Assembly: GCF_003671765.1 (NCBI RefSeq)
Contig: NZ_QPIB01000042.1
Coordinates: 62,001 to 126,000 of the forward strand
From: Xenophilus sp. E41
GTDB lineage: Bacteria; Pseudomonadota; Gammaproteobacteria; Burkholderiales; Burkholderiaceae_C
Length of the DNA: 64,000 nucleotides
Direction: 5' to 3'
A program made the position numbers and the translations under genes. This document shows positions 11,878-20,785 of the stretch, in pieces. The number at the start of each line of letters is the position of its first letter. The first letter of the stretch is position 1. Under the pieces are notes generated by a model. It had not been told where the DNA came from and did not search any database. It saw only the letters and a list, made by a program, of their open reading frames with translations.

Positions 11878-12710
11878 CCGCTTCCTTCGACTCCCTCCCG
11901 CCCGTCGCCTTCGTTGGCGGCGGCAACATGGCCAGCGCCATCCTCGGCGGCCTGCGCAAGGCGGGCCTGCCGGCCGCGCACTTCGAGGTGGTCGAGCCCT
12001 GGGCCGAGGCCCGCGAGCGGCTGGCGCGCGACTTCGGCATCGCGGCCGCGGCCGAAGCCGGCCCGGCGCTGGCGCGCTGCGGGCTCGTCGTATGGGCGGT
12101 AAAGCCGCAGGCCTTCGCCGAGGCGACGGCGCCCGTGCGCCCCTTCACCGGCGAGGCGCTGCACCTGAGCGTGGCGGCCGGTATTCCCTCGCAGAGCATC
12201 GCCGCCTGGCTGGGCACCGAGCGTGTCGTGCGCGCCATGCCCAACACGCCGGCGCTGGTCGGCCAGGGCATGACGGGCCTGTTCGCGCGCGCCGCGGTCG
12301 ATGCGGCGGGCCGCGCCCAGGTGGAGCAGCTGCTCGCGCCCACCGGCCAGCTGCTGTGGGTGGAGCCCGAGAGCGCGCTCGACGCCGTGACGGCCCTGTC
12401 GGGATCGGGGCCGGCCTATGTGTTCTTCTTCCTCGAAGCGATGGCCGCGGCCGGCGTGGAGATGGGCCTGACGCCCGAGCAGGCCCACCGGCTGGCCGTG
12501 GGGACCTTCACCGGCGCCTCGGCGCTGGCGGCGGCCTCGACCGAGTCGCCGACCGTGCTGCGCGAACGCGTCACCTCCAAGGGCGGCACCACGCACGCGG
12601 CGATCACCTCGATGCAGGCGGCCGGCGTGCAGGACAGCATCCGCGCCGCGATCCACGCCGCGCAGCGCCGCGCGGGCGAGCTGGCGGCCGAATTCGGCCG
12701 CACGGCCTGA
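11874..12710 (+). CDS. proC: Pyrroline-5-carboxylate reductase
   Basis: This 278-residue enzyme catalyses the last step of proline synthesis (NAD(P)H-dependent reduction of pyrroline-5-carboxylate). The N-terminal Rossmann fold shows VAFVGGGNMASAILGGL (residues 10-26), then the VRAMPNTPALVGQG motif and the C-terminal signature ALSGSGPAYVFFFLEAM...TSKGGTTHAAI. Length is normal. It overlaps the preceding gene by 4 nt and converges on ubiA. Confidence 0.96.
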   Translation: MTASFDSLPPVAFVGGGNMASAILGGLRKAGLPAAHFEVVEPWAEARERLARDFGIAAAAEAGPALARCGLVVWAVKPQAFAEATAPVRPFTGEALHLSVAAGIPSQSIAAWLGTERVVRAMPNTPALVGQGMTGLFARAAVDAAGRAQVEQLLAPTGQLLWVEPESALDAVTALSGSGPAYVFFFLEAMAAAGVEMGLTPEQAHRLAVGTFTGASALAAASTESPTVLRERVTSKGGTTHAAITSMQAAGVQDSIRAAIHAAQRRAGELAAEFGRTA

Positions 12711-12740
12711 TCCGGTTTGCTCTCATTTCAGGAGCATCCA

Positions 12741-12759
12741 ACGCCCGCCGGACGGGCGT
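12741..12759. terminator. Possible terminator between convergent proC and ubiA
   Basis: A 7-bp stem, ACGCCCG/CGGGCGT, with a 5-nt loop lies 30 nt after the proC stop. On the plus strand the sequence CACAGGCACTTTTCTC follows, so the U-run is weak and displaced. It is plausible for the proC direction only. Confidence 0.35.
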
Positions 12760-12816
12760 CACAGGCACTTTTCTCTTGAGAATCGCCGAGCCTGGGGTTG
12801 GCAGATGGCGCGCGCC

Positions 12817-13704
12817 TCAACGCAGCAGCGCGTCGGCCACCACCCCTGCGAACACCGCAAAGCCCACCCAGTGGTTGAGCCGGAAGGCGGTGAAGCAGCC
12901 CTCGCGCGTGCGCCGGCGGATCAAGGTCCAGTGCCACAGCGCCTGCGCCGCCGCCGCCGCGAGCCCGGCGTAAAACAGCGGCCCGAGGCCCAGCCGCGCG
13001 CCCGCCCAGCCCCACATCGCGATGAACAGCGCGTAGCTCGTCATCACGGCGGCGACGTCGAAGCGGCCGAAGGTGATGGCCGAGGTCTTCATGCCGATCC
13101 TCAGGTCGTCGTCGCGGTCGACCATGGCGTACTCGGTGTCGTAGGCCAGGACCCAGAACAGGTTGCCGGCCAGCAGCCACCACGCCAGCCAGGGCACCTC
13201 GCCCGTCACGGCCGAGAAGGCCATCGGGATGCCGAAGCTGAAGGCCACGCCCAGCACCGCCTGCGGCACCGAGACGATGCGCTTGGCATAGGGATACACC
13301 AGGGCCACGGCCAGCGCCGCGAAGGACCACAGGATGGTCGGGCCGTTGGTCGTGAGCACCAGGCCGAAGGCGGCCAGCGCCAGCACGGCGCCGAGGGCCA
13401 GTGCCTCCTTCACCGACACCTCGCCGGTGGTCACGGGGCGCCTGGCCGTGCGCTTGACGTGGCGGTCGAAGTCGCGGTCGGCCACGTCGTTGACGCAGCA
13501 GCCCGCGCTGCGCATGAGGATGGTGCCCAGCACGAACACCACCACCAGATGCCAGCCCGGGAAGCCCCGGGCCGCGAACCACAGCGCACTCAGCGAGGGC
13601 CACAGCAGCAGCAGCCAGCCGGCGGGCCGGTTCCATCGGATCAGGTCCAGGTAGATGGCAAACCGCCCGCGCGGGGCGGGCGGCTGGAGCGCGTCGGTGC
13701 TCAC
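12817..13704 (-). CDS. ubiA: 4-hydroxybenzoate polyprenyltransferase
   Basis: UbiA attaches the polyprenyl chain to 4-hydroxybenzoate in ubiquinone synthesis at the inner membrane. The two Mg-diphosphate-binding motifs are visible ([19 protein letters not shown] and [12 protein letters not shown]), among about eight to nine hydrophobic helices. The GTG at 13704 is preferred (295 residues): it begins just after dps ends (7 nt). The upstream ATG at 13755 would add a Cys-rich segment and overlap dps by 44 nt. Confidence 0.95.
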   Translation of the reverse strand: MSTDALQPPAPRGRFAIYLDLIRWNRPAGWLLLLWPSLSALWFAARGFPGWHLVVVFVLGTILMRSAGCCVNDVADRDFDRHVKRTARRPVTTGEVSVKEALALGAVLALAAFGLVLTTNGPTILWSFAALAVALVYPYAKRIVSVPQAVLGVAFSFGIPMAFSAVTGEVPWLAWWLLAGNLFWVLAYDTEYAMVDRDDDLRIGMKTSAITFGRFDVAAVMTSYALFIAMWGWAGARLGLGPLFYAGLAAAAAQALWHWTLIRRRTREGCFTAFRLNHWVGFAVFAGVVADALLR

Positions 13705-13711
13705 CGGAGCG

Positions 13712-14317
13712 TCATTCCTCGAGCAGCGAGCGCAGCATCCAGGCGGTCTGGTCATGCACCGTGCAGCGCGCCGTCAGCATGTCGGCCGTCGGGTCGTCGC
13801 CGGCTTCCTCGGCCACCGGGATGAATTCGCGTGCGATGCGCGACACGGTCTCGTGGCCCTTGACCAGGATGCGCACCATCTCCATGGCCTTGGGCGGCTG
13901 CTGCGGCACGTCGGGCACGGTGGCGATCTTGCTGAACTCGGCGTACGAGCCCGGCGCGTAGTGGCCCAGGGCGCGGATGCGCTCGGCGATCACATCGGTC
14001 GCGTTCCACAGCTCGGTGTACTGCGCCATGAACATGGCGTGCAGCGAGTTGAAGTGCGGGCCGGTGACGTTCCAGTGGAAGTTGTGCGTGGTGAGATAAA
14101 GCGTGTACGTGTCGGCCAGCACGCGCGACAGGCCCTCGGCGATGGCGGCGCGGTCCTGGCGGTCGATGCCGATGTTGATGATCGGCGCGCTGCGGCTGCC
14201 CGATTCGGGCGCCACGCGCTCACCGCCCTTGGCGGGCACGGTGCCCTTGGCTGCGGCCGGCGCTTCGGCGATCGCGGCCTTGTTGTTCTTCTTGATGTCC
14301 TTGGGGTTCTTCGCCAT
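13712..14317 (-). CDS. dps: Dps-family ferritin-like DNA-binding protein
   Basis: A 201-residue Dps, which oxidises Fe(II) with peroxide, stores iron and compacts DNA. The first ~45 residues form a Lys/Ala-rich extension suited to DNA binding. The ferroxidase-site residues are H81, H93, D108 and E112 in [10 protein letters not shown]...[23 protein letters not shown]. The position equivalent to the E. coli acidic ligand D67 is Met97, though E102 is nearby. It lies between oxyR and ubiA on the same strand. Next to oxyR it is a natural member of the peroxide response. Confidence 0.94.
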   Translation of the reverse strand: MAKNPKDIKKNNKAAIAEAPAAAKGTVPAKGGERVAPESGSRSAPIINIGIDRQDRAAIAEGLSRVLADTYTLYLTTHNFHWNVTGPHFNSLHAMFMAQYTELWNATDVIAERIRALGHYAPGSYAEFSKIATVPDVPQQPPKAMEMVRILVKGHETVSRIAREFIPVAEEAGDDPTADMLTARCTVHDQTAWMLRSLLEE

Positions 14318-14352
14318 GTCGGCTCCTCTTGCGGTTCGATCGGAAAGTCTTG

Positions 14353-14381
14353 ACTCTATGAGCGGGGCTGACGCTTCGCAA
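14353..14381 (-). promoter_or_regulatory. Putative dps promoter with GACTCTAT direct repeats
   Basis: On the minus strand TTGCGA (14376-14381) and TAGAGT (14353-14358) are 17 nt apart, and TSS-to-ATG spacing fits. The octamer GACTCTAT (plus strand) occurs twice, at 14352-14359 and 14388-14395, 36 bp apart; its ATAGAGT core resembles half of an OxyR ATAG site. Regulation by the neighbouring OxyR is inference. Confidence 0.42.
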
Positions 14382-14456
14382 CAGCCGGACTCTATCGCGG
14401 CGATGCGCCCTGCCGATGACGCGGCGCGTAGGTGCGTGCCGCAAGTTGGCAGCGCG

Positions 14457-15434
14457 TCATGACAGCCGCTTCACACCCGGCAGCTCGCAGGCATAGATCG
14501 CGTTGCGCAGCGCCGCGATCGCCTCGTAGCGGGTGAAGCTGCGGCGCCACGCCAGCACCACGCGGCGCGTGGGCGGCTCGCCGCCCTGGCCGTCGCGAAT
14601 GGGGATGTATCGCACGATGGGCTCGAGCTCCCTGGCGCGCCCCTTGCCCTTGCCCTCGCGCGGCTTGAGCGCATCGGCCGGCACCGACAGGCGCGGCACC
14701 AGCGTCACGCCCATGCCCGCGGCCACCATGTGCTTGATGGTCTCGAGCGACGAACCCTCGAAGCTCTTGCGGATGCCTTCGGCGTTGCTCGAGAAACGTG
14801 CGAACTCGGGGCACACCTCGAGCACGTGGTCGCGGAAGCAGTGGCCCGTGCCCAGCAGCAGCATGGTCTCGTTCTTGAGCTCGTCGGAGGTGAGCGATTC
14901 GCGCTCGGCCAGCGGGTGCGAGGCCGGCACCGCCGCTAAAAAGGGCTCGTCGTACAGCGCCGCGATCGCGAGGCCCGTGTCGGGGAAGGGCTCGGCCATG
15001 ATGGCGCAGTCGATCTCGCCCGAGCGCAGCATCTCCAGCAGGCGGGCGGTGAAGTTCTCCTGCAGCATCAGCGGCATCTGCGGCGTGCGCGCGATGTTCT
15101 GGCGCACCAGGTCGGGCAGCAGGTAGGGGCCGATGGTGTAGATCACGCCCAGATTCAGCGGGCCGGCCAGCGGATCCTTGCCGCGCTTGGCGATCTCCTT
15201 GATGCTGGCCGCCTGGTCGAGCACCGTCTGCGCCTGCTGCACGATCTGCTCGCCCAGCGGCGTGACGGCGACCTCGCCGGCGCTGCGCTCGAAGAGCTTG
15301 ACCTCCAGCTCGTCCTCGAGCTTCTTGATCGCCACCGACAGCGTGGGCTGAGAGACGTAGCAGGCCTCGGCCGCCTTGCCGAAATGGCGCTCGCGCGCGA
15401 CCGCCACGATGTATTTGAGTTCGGTCAGGGTCAT
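14457..15434 (-). CDS. oxyR: LysR-type peroxide sensor OxyR
   Basis: This 325-residue regulator has the LysR winged helix at residues 1-60 (TELKYIVAVARERHFGKAAEACYVSQPTLS region) and a periplasmic-binding-like sensor domain. The redox pair is present as C199 (GTGHCFRDH) and C208, the same numbers as in E. coli OxyR. Oxidation to a disulfide activates antioxidant genes. It starts 12 nt after the small membrane protein upstream, so it may be read through from the iron-uptake module. dps follows it. Confidence 0.96.
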   Translation of the reverse strand: MTLTELKYIVAVARERHFGKAAEACYVSQPTLSVAIKKLEDELEVKLFERSAGEVAVTPLGEQIVQQAQTVLDQAASIKEIAKRGKDPLAGPLNLGVIYTIGPYLLPDLVRQNIARTPQMPLMLQENFTARLLEMLRSGEIDCAIMAEPFPDTGLAIAALYDEPFLAAVPASHPLAERESLTSDELKNETMLLLGTGHCFRDHVLEVCPEFARFSSNAEGIRKSFEGSSLETIKHMVAAGMGVTLVPRLSVPADALKPREGKGKGRARELEPIVRYIPIRDGQGGEPPTRRVVLAWRRSFTRYEAIAALRNAIYACELPGVKRLS

Positions 15435-15446
15435 AGCTTGCGACTA

Positions 15447-15806
15447 TTATGCGCGCCATTCCCAGATCAACCGCTCGATCGCCACACTGCAGGCCGCCAG
15501 GGCCAGCGCGGCCCATCCGGTTCGCCACGCCCACCGCTGCGTGGCTTCCGGCCAGCCGTTGAGCGCGGCCACGTAGAGCCCGCCCAGCAGCATCCAGGCG
15601 CCGCCGACGAGCGCGAGGCCGCCGGCCCAGCCCAGGACCGACACGGCAAGTCCGCCTTGCAGGACGACCAGCCCAGCCACCCGGCCCCAGGCGCTGCGGC
15701 GCCCGAAACGCGGCACGCCCAGGGCGCGCGTGTCGCTGGCCCACGCCCAGCTCGCGCAGCCCGCCAGGCTGGCCCAGGCGATGAGCAGCGCCACCAGCCC
15801 ATTCAT
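15447..15806 (-). CDS. Small membrane protein, DUF3325-like, of the iron-uptake module
   Basis: A 119-residue hydrophobic protein with about four predicted membrane helices, opening MNGLVALLIAWASLAGCASW. Its ATG overlaps the PepSY gene stop (ATGA). A short membrane protein in this place, after a PepSY protein and a siderophore receptor, is typically DUF3325. The assignment rests on context and hydrophobic pattern rather than a clear motif. Function is unknown; a role in ferric-siderophore reduction or iron transfer is inferred. Confidence 0.6.
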   Translation of the reverse strand: MNGLVALLIAWASLAGCASWAWASDTRALGVPRFGRRSAWGRVAGLVVLQGGLAVSVLGWAGGLALVGGAWMLLGGLYVAALNGWPEATQRWAWRTGWAALALAACSVAIERLIWEWRA

Positions 15807-17683
15807 TGCCCAACGCCCCGTGCAGGCCGCCCACGCCAGGCGTGCACGCCCAACGCCACGGACAGCAGCATGCCGGCCAGGGGCAGTGCAGCGCCGCTGC
15901 GCAGGGCCAACCAACCCAGCAGGGCCGCGGCCACCGACGCCAGGCCGACCGAGGTGCGATGCAGCCAGGGCGCCAGCGTGGCGGCCGGCAGCAGCAGGAA
16001 GAAGGCCACCAGCATCCCCCACATGCCCAGGCCGCGCTGCGGCTCGCGTGCCAGCACGTGCGCGCAGTAGAACGAGACCAGCCAAAACACCCCGGTTGTC
16101 CAGAACGGCCAGGCGGCGCCGAAACGGCGCCAACCGTGCGACGGCACGCGCCTGGCCCCATCACCGCGCTGGCGCGGATGGGCGCGCACCCGGTGGGCAC
16201 CGACGTTCGCGGCCAGCCACAGGCAGGCCGCGGCCAGCGCACCCAGGGCCAGCGCGAACGCGATGCCCTGCGCCGTGCGCAAGGCCACGCCCGCCGCACC
16301 GGCCAGGCCACACGCGACCGCCGTGCCGCGCAATGCCGCCCGCCACAGGCCCATCCGCCGGTGCAGCCCGGCGATCAGCATCGACAGGCCCAGCCACACG
16401 GCGAGCGTCATCCAGGTCGACCAGGCGGGCCGCAGGGCCAGCGGCGCCAGCCCCGGCGGCGGCAGCAGGTGCACCACCCCCATGCACAGCAGCGTCGCCG
16501 GCAAGGCCGCGTGCAGGGCCAGCAGCAGGCGCTCGGCCGAAGATGCGGAGGTCTCAGGCGACATCGGCGTTTCGCCCGGTGCCGTGATGCGCGCGCCGGC
16601 TCCCGCACGCTGGCGCCGGCCGTCCAGCCAGATCAGCGTGCCCGACAGCGACAGGAAGGCGGGCGTGAGTCCCAGCAGGAAGTACAGCCACTTGAGCGGC
16701 AGGCCGCCGAAGTCGCCGAAGTGCAGGGGCTCCATCAAGGCGTCGATCTGCGTCAGCAGGCCGGCCCGGCGCGGATCGAGCGCCTGGCGCACCTGGCCGG
16801 TGGCCCCATCGAGCGTCACGCGCGCGGTGCTTGCCAGGTGCCCGGCCAGTTCGCCGCCGAAGATCACCTGCGCGTCGGCACGGCCCCAACGCTGCAGAGC
16901 CAGGCGTCGCGGCTCGAAGCCCGGCACTGCGGCGACCGCCGTGGCGCGCAACTCGTCCAGCGAACGCATCGTAGCCGCGCCGGCCGGCGCTTTCCTGGTG
17001 CCCTGGGCCGGCCGCGCCTGGATCGATTGCGCGGCCCGTTCGAACACCGGCGCCAGCCCCAGCCAGGCCCCCGTCGCCGCGATGAGGATGTGAAAGCCAA
17101 GCCCCCAGATCCCTGCCGCCTTGTGCAGGTCGGACATCACCACCCGCAGGCTGCGCCCCCAGCGCAGGGTGAAGAGTTCGGCCAGGATCTTCCGATGGAT
17201 GACGAAGCCGGTGGCGATCAGCACCAGCATGGCGACGCCGAGGAAGCCCACGATCCAGCGCGGCCCGACGAACAGGAACACGTGCAGCATGCGCAGGAAC
17301 TGTCCGAACTGGCTGTCGACGGGGCCGACCACGCGGCCGTCGTCCGAACGCACCGCCACCTTGAAGCGCTCCGGCGGCGCCCCTGCGGCGCCCGACTCGC
17401 GCAGGTAGACGAAGTGGCTGGGTGTGACCGCGTCGGGCAACGCGATGGCTTCCACCTGGGCGCGTGGGTACGCGTCCTGCACGGTGTGCAGCAGGGTGTC
17501 GAGCGACAGCGGCACCTGCGCGCGCGGCAACGCGGCCAGGCTGGGATTGGCCCAACGGTCGATCTCGTTCTTGAACACCACGACGGCGCCGGAGAAGCAC
17601 ACCACGAAGAGCAGCAGCCCCGTCACGACCCCTGCCCAGGAGTGGATGGTGAACAACATGTTCAGCGTGCGCTGCGAACTCAT
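15803..17683 (-). CDS. PepSY-associated membrane protein with extra C-terminal helices
   Basis: This 626-residue inner-membrane protein begins with the PepSY-TM pattern (MLFTIHSWAGVVTGLLLFVVCFSGA) and has the histidine-bearing helices FLRMLHVFLFVG and DLHKAAGIWGLGFHI, which could bind haem. Proteins of this family next to siderophore receptors are thought to reduce ferric siderophores. The last ~230 residues add seven or more hydrophobic helices, making it longer than the usual ~400-550. It lies 21 nt after the receptor gene and overlaps the small gene that follows. Confidence 0.82.
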   Translation of the reverse strand: MSSQRTLNMLFTIHSWAGVVTGLLLFVVCFSGAVVVFKNEIDRWANPSLAALPRAQVPLSLDTLLHTVQDAYPRAQVEAIALPDAVTPSHFVYLRESGAAGAPPERFKVAVRSDDGRVVGPVDSQFGQFLRMLHVFLFVGPRWIVGFLGVAMLVLIATGFVIHRKILAELFTLRWGRSLRVVMSDLHKAAGIWGLGFHILIAATGAWLGLAPVFERAAQSIQARPAQGTRKAPAGAATMRSLDELRATAVAAVPGFEPRRLALQRWGRADAQVIFGGELAGHLASTARVTLDGATGQVRQALDPRRAGLLTQIDALMEPLHFGDFGGLPLKWLYFLLGLTPAFLSLSGTLIWLDGRRQRAGAGARITAPGETPMSPETSASSAERLLLALHAALPATLLCMGVVHLLPPPGLAPLALRPAWSTWMTLAVWLGLSMLIAGLHRRMGLWRAALRGTAVACGLAGAAGVALRTAQGIAFALALGALAAACLWLAANVGAHRVRAHPRQRGDGARRVPSHGWRRFGAAWPFWTTGVFWLVSFYCAHVLAREPQRGLGMWGMLVAFFLLLPAATLAPWLHRTSVGLASVAAALLGWLALRSGAALPLAGMLLSVALGVHAWRGRPARGVGQ

Positions 17684-17704
17684 GGCCGTGCAGTCCCGCC
17701 CGCG

Positions 17705-19864
17705 TCAGAAGTAGTAGCTGGCACTGACCATGAAGTTGCGCGGCAGCGCCGGCGACACCACGTTCGCATTGACCGCGCCGTCGTAGTACTTCCTGTCGAA
17801 GATGTTCTTCACGCCCGCCGTCAGGCGCCAGCGGTCGGCCTGGTACGACACCGACGCGTCCATGACGGCGTACCCGGGCAGCGAGAAGGGCAGCGAGCCG
17901 ACCTGGCGGCTCACGAAGCGCCCGCCCACCCCCACCGTGACGCGCTTGTACGCAGGCAGACGCCAGGTGGCCCACAGCGAGGCCGTGTGCCGCGGCGTGA
18001 GGTTCAGCGCCTTGCCGACCAGGCTCTGGTCGTTGTCGCGCGTGACCTCGGTGTCGATGTAGGTGTAGGCCGCGGTGAGCTTGACGCCGCTGGACAGGTC
18101 CGCGGCGGCTTCCAGTTCCAGCCCGCGCGCACGCTGCTCGCCCGTCTGCACCGAGTAGCCGGCATTGACCGGGTCGGAGGTGGTGACGTTGCGGCGCTTG
18201 AGGTCGTACAGCGCCGCCGAGGCGGTGAGTCCGCCGCCGGGGCGCTCGTACTTGAGTCCCGCTTCCCACTGCTTGCCGGTCTCGGGCCTGAAGAGTTCGC
18301 CCGCAAAGGTCTGTCCGCTCACGGGCAGGAAGGACTCGCTGTAGCTGCCGTACGCCGCCCAGCCCGGGAGGAACTCGTACACCAGCCCGGCGGCACCGGT
18401 GGTGGCATCGTCCTTCTGCCGCGTACGCCGGTTGCGCACCTCGTCGTGGGTGTCAGTGCGCGAGTACTCGCGGCGCAGGCCGAGCAGGGCCGTCCAGCCG
18501 TTGCCGAACCTGACCTGGTCCTGCAGGTAGAGCCCGGCCACCGTCAGCTTGGTCGGTGCGAAGGTGGTCGGCCGAAGCGGGCAACTCACCGGCATGCCGT
18601 ACACCGGCGCGTACAGGTTCAGCGCGCCGATGCGGCAGGTGTAATTCGCCTGGCGCGCATTGCTGCGCCGCGCATCGACGCCGGCGACCAGGCGGTGCGA
18701 GACGCCCAGCGCGTCGAACTCGCTGAGCACCGAGGTGTCGGTCATCAGCGCTTCGTAGTCGAACTGCTGCAGCGTGGCCTGCCGGTTCTGCAGGCGCTGG
18801 TTGGCCTGCAAGGCCTGCAGCGAGACGATCCGGCCTTCACCCTCCTGCGACTCGTAGCGCAGGTTCTGCCGCAGCGTGAGCCTGGGGTTGAAGCGATGCT
18901 CGAAGGCATAGCCCACGGTGGTGTTGCTCACGTCGTAGGGGCCGAAGGTCGGGTCGCCCGTGAAGAGCGAGCGCCGCACCGGCCCGTTGCGATTGGGCAG
19001 CAGCGTGCCGTAGGGGCTGGTGCCCTGCATGCGGATCCAGCGCGCCTTGCCGTAGGTCGCGAACAGCACGAGGTCGGTGTCCGGGCCGAGGTCGAGCGAC
19101 AGCGAGGGCGCGATCCATTGCTGCTTGCGCCACACCTCGTCCACCGGGTCGTCGGTGTCGGACACCAGGGCATTCAGGCGCACGGCGCTGCGGCCGGTCT
19201 CGGACAGCGGCCGGCTGATGTCGATGGCCAGGCTCTTCATGCCGAAGCTGCCGGCGGCGGCATTGACTTCGCCGAAGGCATCCGCCCTCGGCCGCTTGCT
19301 GATGGCGTTGACCAGGCCGCCCGGCTGCACCTGGCCGTAGAGGATGGACGAGGCGCCCTTGAGCACCTCGAAGCGCTCGTAGCCCCAGGGCACCAGCCGC
19401 GTCCACATGCCGGGCGCCTGGACGAGCCCGTCGACCAGGATCGACTCCGTGGAGCGGAAGCCCCGGATGTTGATGTCGTCGAAGCCGCGCCGCCCGAAGT
19501 TCACCGGGCTCACGCCGGCCACCGTCTGCAGGGCCTGCTGCAAGTCCGTGATCTGGCGCGATTCCATCTGCTCGCGCGTGACCACGCTGACGGCCTGGGG
19601 AGTCTCCAGCAGGCGCATCGACGCCTTGCCCGCGCTCTGCGACGCGGCGGGCGCGAAGCCTGCGCCCGCATCGGCCTGAGCCTCGACGCGCACTTCGTTG
19701 AGCGTGTCTTGCGCGGGCGGCGACCCGGCCTTCTCGGCATCGTCCGCCCAGGCGGGCAGGCCGAAGGCCAGCGGCGCAGCGGCGATCAGGGGGAGGGTTC
19801 GACGGCGGGGGCGAGCGGTCGAGCGTGCAGCGCGAAGCGACTGCGCCAGCAGAGGAAGAGCCAT
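17705..19864 (-). CDS. TonB-dependent siderophore receptor
   Basis: A 719-residue outer-membrane receptor with a signal peptide (cleavage near the AWA of GLPAWADDAEK). The plug domain has SMRLLETPQAVSVVTREQM and the GYERFEVLKGASSILYGQVQPGGLVN signature, followed by the beta-barrel ending in aromatic ...SASYYF. The pattern is that of ferric hydroxamate/ferrichrome-type receptors. It probably imports a ferric siderophore using TonB energy. No convincing Fur box was found by eye in 19865-20064. It heads a three-gene minus-strand operon. Confidence 0.93.
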   Translation of the reverse strand: MALPLLAQSLRAARSTARPRRRTLPLIAAAPLAFGLPAWADDAEKAGSPPAQDTLNEVRVEAQADAGAGFAPAASQSAGKASMRLLETPQAVSVVTREQMESRQITDLQQALQTVAGVSPVNFGRRGFDDINIRGFRSTESILVDGLVQAPGMWTRLVPWGYERFEVLKGASSILYGQVQPGGLVNAISKRPRADAFGEVNAAAGSFGMKSLAIDISRPLSETGRSAVRLNALVSDTDDPVDEVWRKQQWIAPSLSLDLGPDTDLVLFATYGKARWIRMQGTSPYGTLLPNRNGPVRRSLFTGDPTFGPYDVSNTTVGYAFEHRFNPRLTLRQNLRYESQEGEGRIVSLQALQANQRLQNRQATLQQFDYEALMTDTSVLSEFDALGVSHRLVAGVDARRSNARQANYTCRIGALNLYAPVYGMPVSCPLRPTTFAPTKLTVAGLYLQDQVRFGNGWTALLGLRREYSRTDTHDEVRNRRTRQKDDATTGAAGLVYEFLPGWAAYGSYSESFLPVSGQTFAGELFRPETGKQWEAGLKYERPGGGLTASAALYDLKRRNVTTSDPVNAGYSVQTGEQRARGLELEAAADLSSGVKLTAAYTYIDTEVTRDNDQSLVGKALNLTPRHTASLWATWRLPAYKRVTVGVGGRFVSRQVGSLPFSLPGYAVMDASVSYQADRWRLTAGVKNIFDRKYYDGAVNANVVSPALPRNFMVSASYYF

Positions 19865-20064
19865 GGAACGGGGCGCCCGGTGGGCGGAACACGGTTGGAC
19901 AACTGCTGGCTGCTACCGCGCCCGTGGCTGGATTGGCTGGCGGCCGGGAGTGTACGCGGCCCTGCGCTTTCCCCGCGGCAGGCAGGGGTACCCCGCCAGC
20001 GATGCGTGGCGCCGGTGACTCGCGCCCGCCACAATCCGCAGGCCGCCGCACACACGAGACAGCC

Positions 20065-20697
20065 ATGACCCTCGCCGCCTACCTGCTCTTCCTGCCCGCC
20101 TGCTTCGCCATCAACATGGCCTTCGGGCCCAACAACCTGCTGTCGGTCACCAACGGCGCGCGCTACGGCATCGGCCCGGCCGTCGCCGCCGCGGGCGGGC
20201 GGCTGGTGGCCTTCGCGATCATGATCGTCATTGCCGGTGTCGGCATGGGCGCGCTGCTGGCCGCGTCGGCGCTGGCCTTCAGCGTCGTCAAGTGGGCCGG
20301 TGTGGCCTACCTGGTGTGGCTGGGCATCAAGCTGCTGCGTGCCCCGGCACCGCCGATGGCCGCCGACGAGGCGGGCGCCGCGCACGAAGTGCCCGCCCTG
20401 CGCACCCTCGCGCGGCAGGAGTTCGGCGTCGCCATCGGCAACCCGAAGGCGATCCTGGTGTTCACCGCCTTCTTCCCGCAGTTCGTGGTGGCCGAGGCCT
20501 ATGCCCTGAGCTACCTGCAGCTGGGCATCACCTTCCTCGTGCTGGAGGTCGTGGCCATCGCGCTCTACGCGTTGTTGGGTGCGCGCGTGCGGCGGCTGGC
20601 GCGCGGCGGGCCGGCGATGCGCTGGTTCAACCGCGCGAGCGGCGCCATGATGATCGGCTTCGGGCTGTTGCTGGCGACGGTGCGGCGCCCCAGCTGA
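20065..20697 (+). CDS. LysE/RhtB family amino-acid exporter
   Basis: A 210-residue inner-membrane protein with six predicted helices and the LysE/RhtB N-terminal motif (GPNNLLSVTNGARYGIGPAVAAAGGRL) plus the conserved IGNPKAILVFTAFFPQFV segment. It probably exports an amino acid or related solute; the substrate cannot be told. The start at 20065 is chosen because the family begins directly with this first helix. It is divergent from the siderophore receptor and converges on recG, with a repeat copy in between. Confidence 0.88.
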   Translation: MTLAAYLLFLPACFAINMAFGPNNLLSVTNGARYGIGPAVAAAGGRLVAFAIMIVIAGVGMGALLAASALAFSVVKWAGVAYLVWLGIKLLRAPAPPMAADEAGAAHEVPALRTLARQEFGVAIGNPKAILVFTAFFPQFVVAEAYALSYLQLGITFLVLEVVAIALYALLGARVRRLARGGPAMRWFNRASGAMMIGFGLLLATVRRPS

Positions 20698-20715
20698 GCC
20701 GCCGCTCCGACCGCG

Positions 20716-20771
20716 CTGCTATCGAATTCATAGCTGTACGCGCCCGACCGGCGGGCGCTGCGGGCCGATTC
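20716..20771 (+). repeat. Interspersed ~55-bp repeat, family A, copy 1
   Basis: An AT-rich palindrome, GCTATCGAATTCATAGC (20718-20734), is followed by a GC-rich imperfect hairpin (GCGCCCGACCGGCGGGCGC) and then GCGGGCCGATT. The same modular layout recurs at 28742, 35576, 43818, 47511 and 54496. This copy fills the space between the convergent lysE-like and recG genes. Confidence 0.8.
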
Positions 20772-20785
20772 GGCTTGGAGAGTCC

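Noticed and set aside
12728-13824. Alternative long frames on both strands over ubiA
   Set aside because: The UbiA frame carries both prenyltransferase motifs and membrane helices; the others are repetitive and Arg-rich.
19865-20064. Fur box upstream of the siderophore receptor
   Set aside because: No sequence close to GATAATGATAATCATTATC was found by eye; a degenerate site cannot be excluded.
15806-20068. A 1420-codon open frame on the plus strand opposite the PepSY and TonB receptor genes
   Set aside because: Its protein is Arg/Gly/His-rich without domains and mirrors two clear genes. It is a strand shadow from high GC at third positions.
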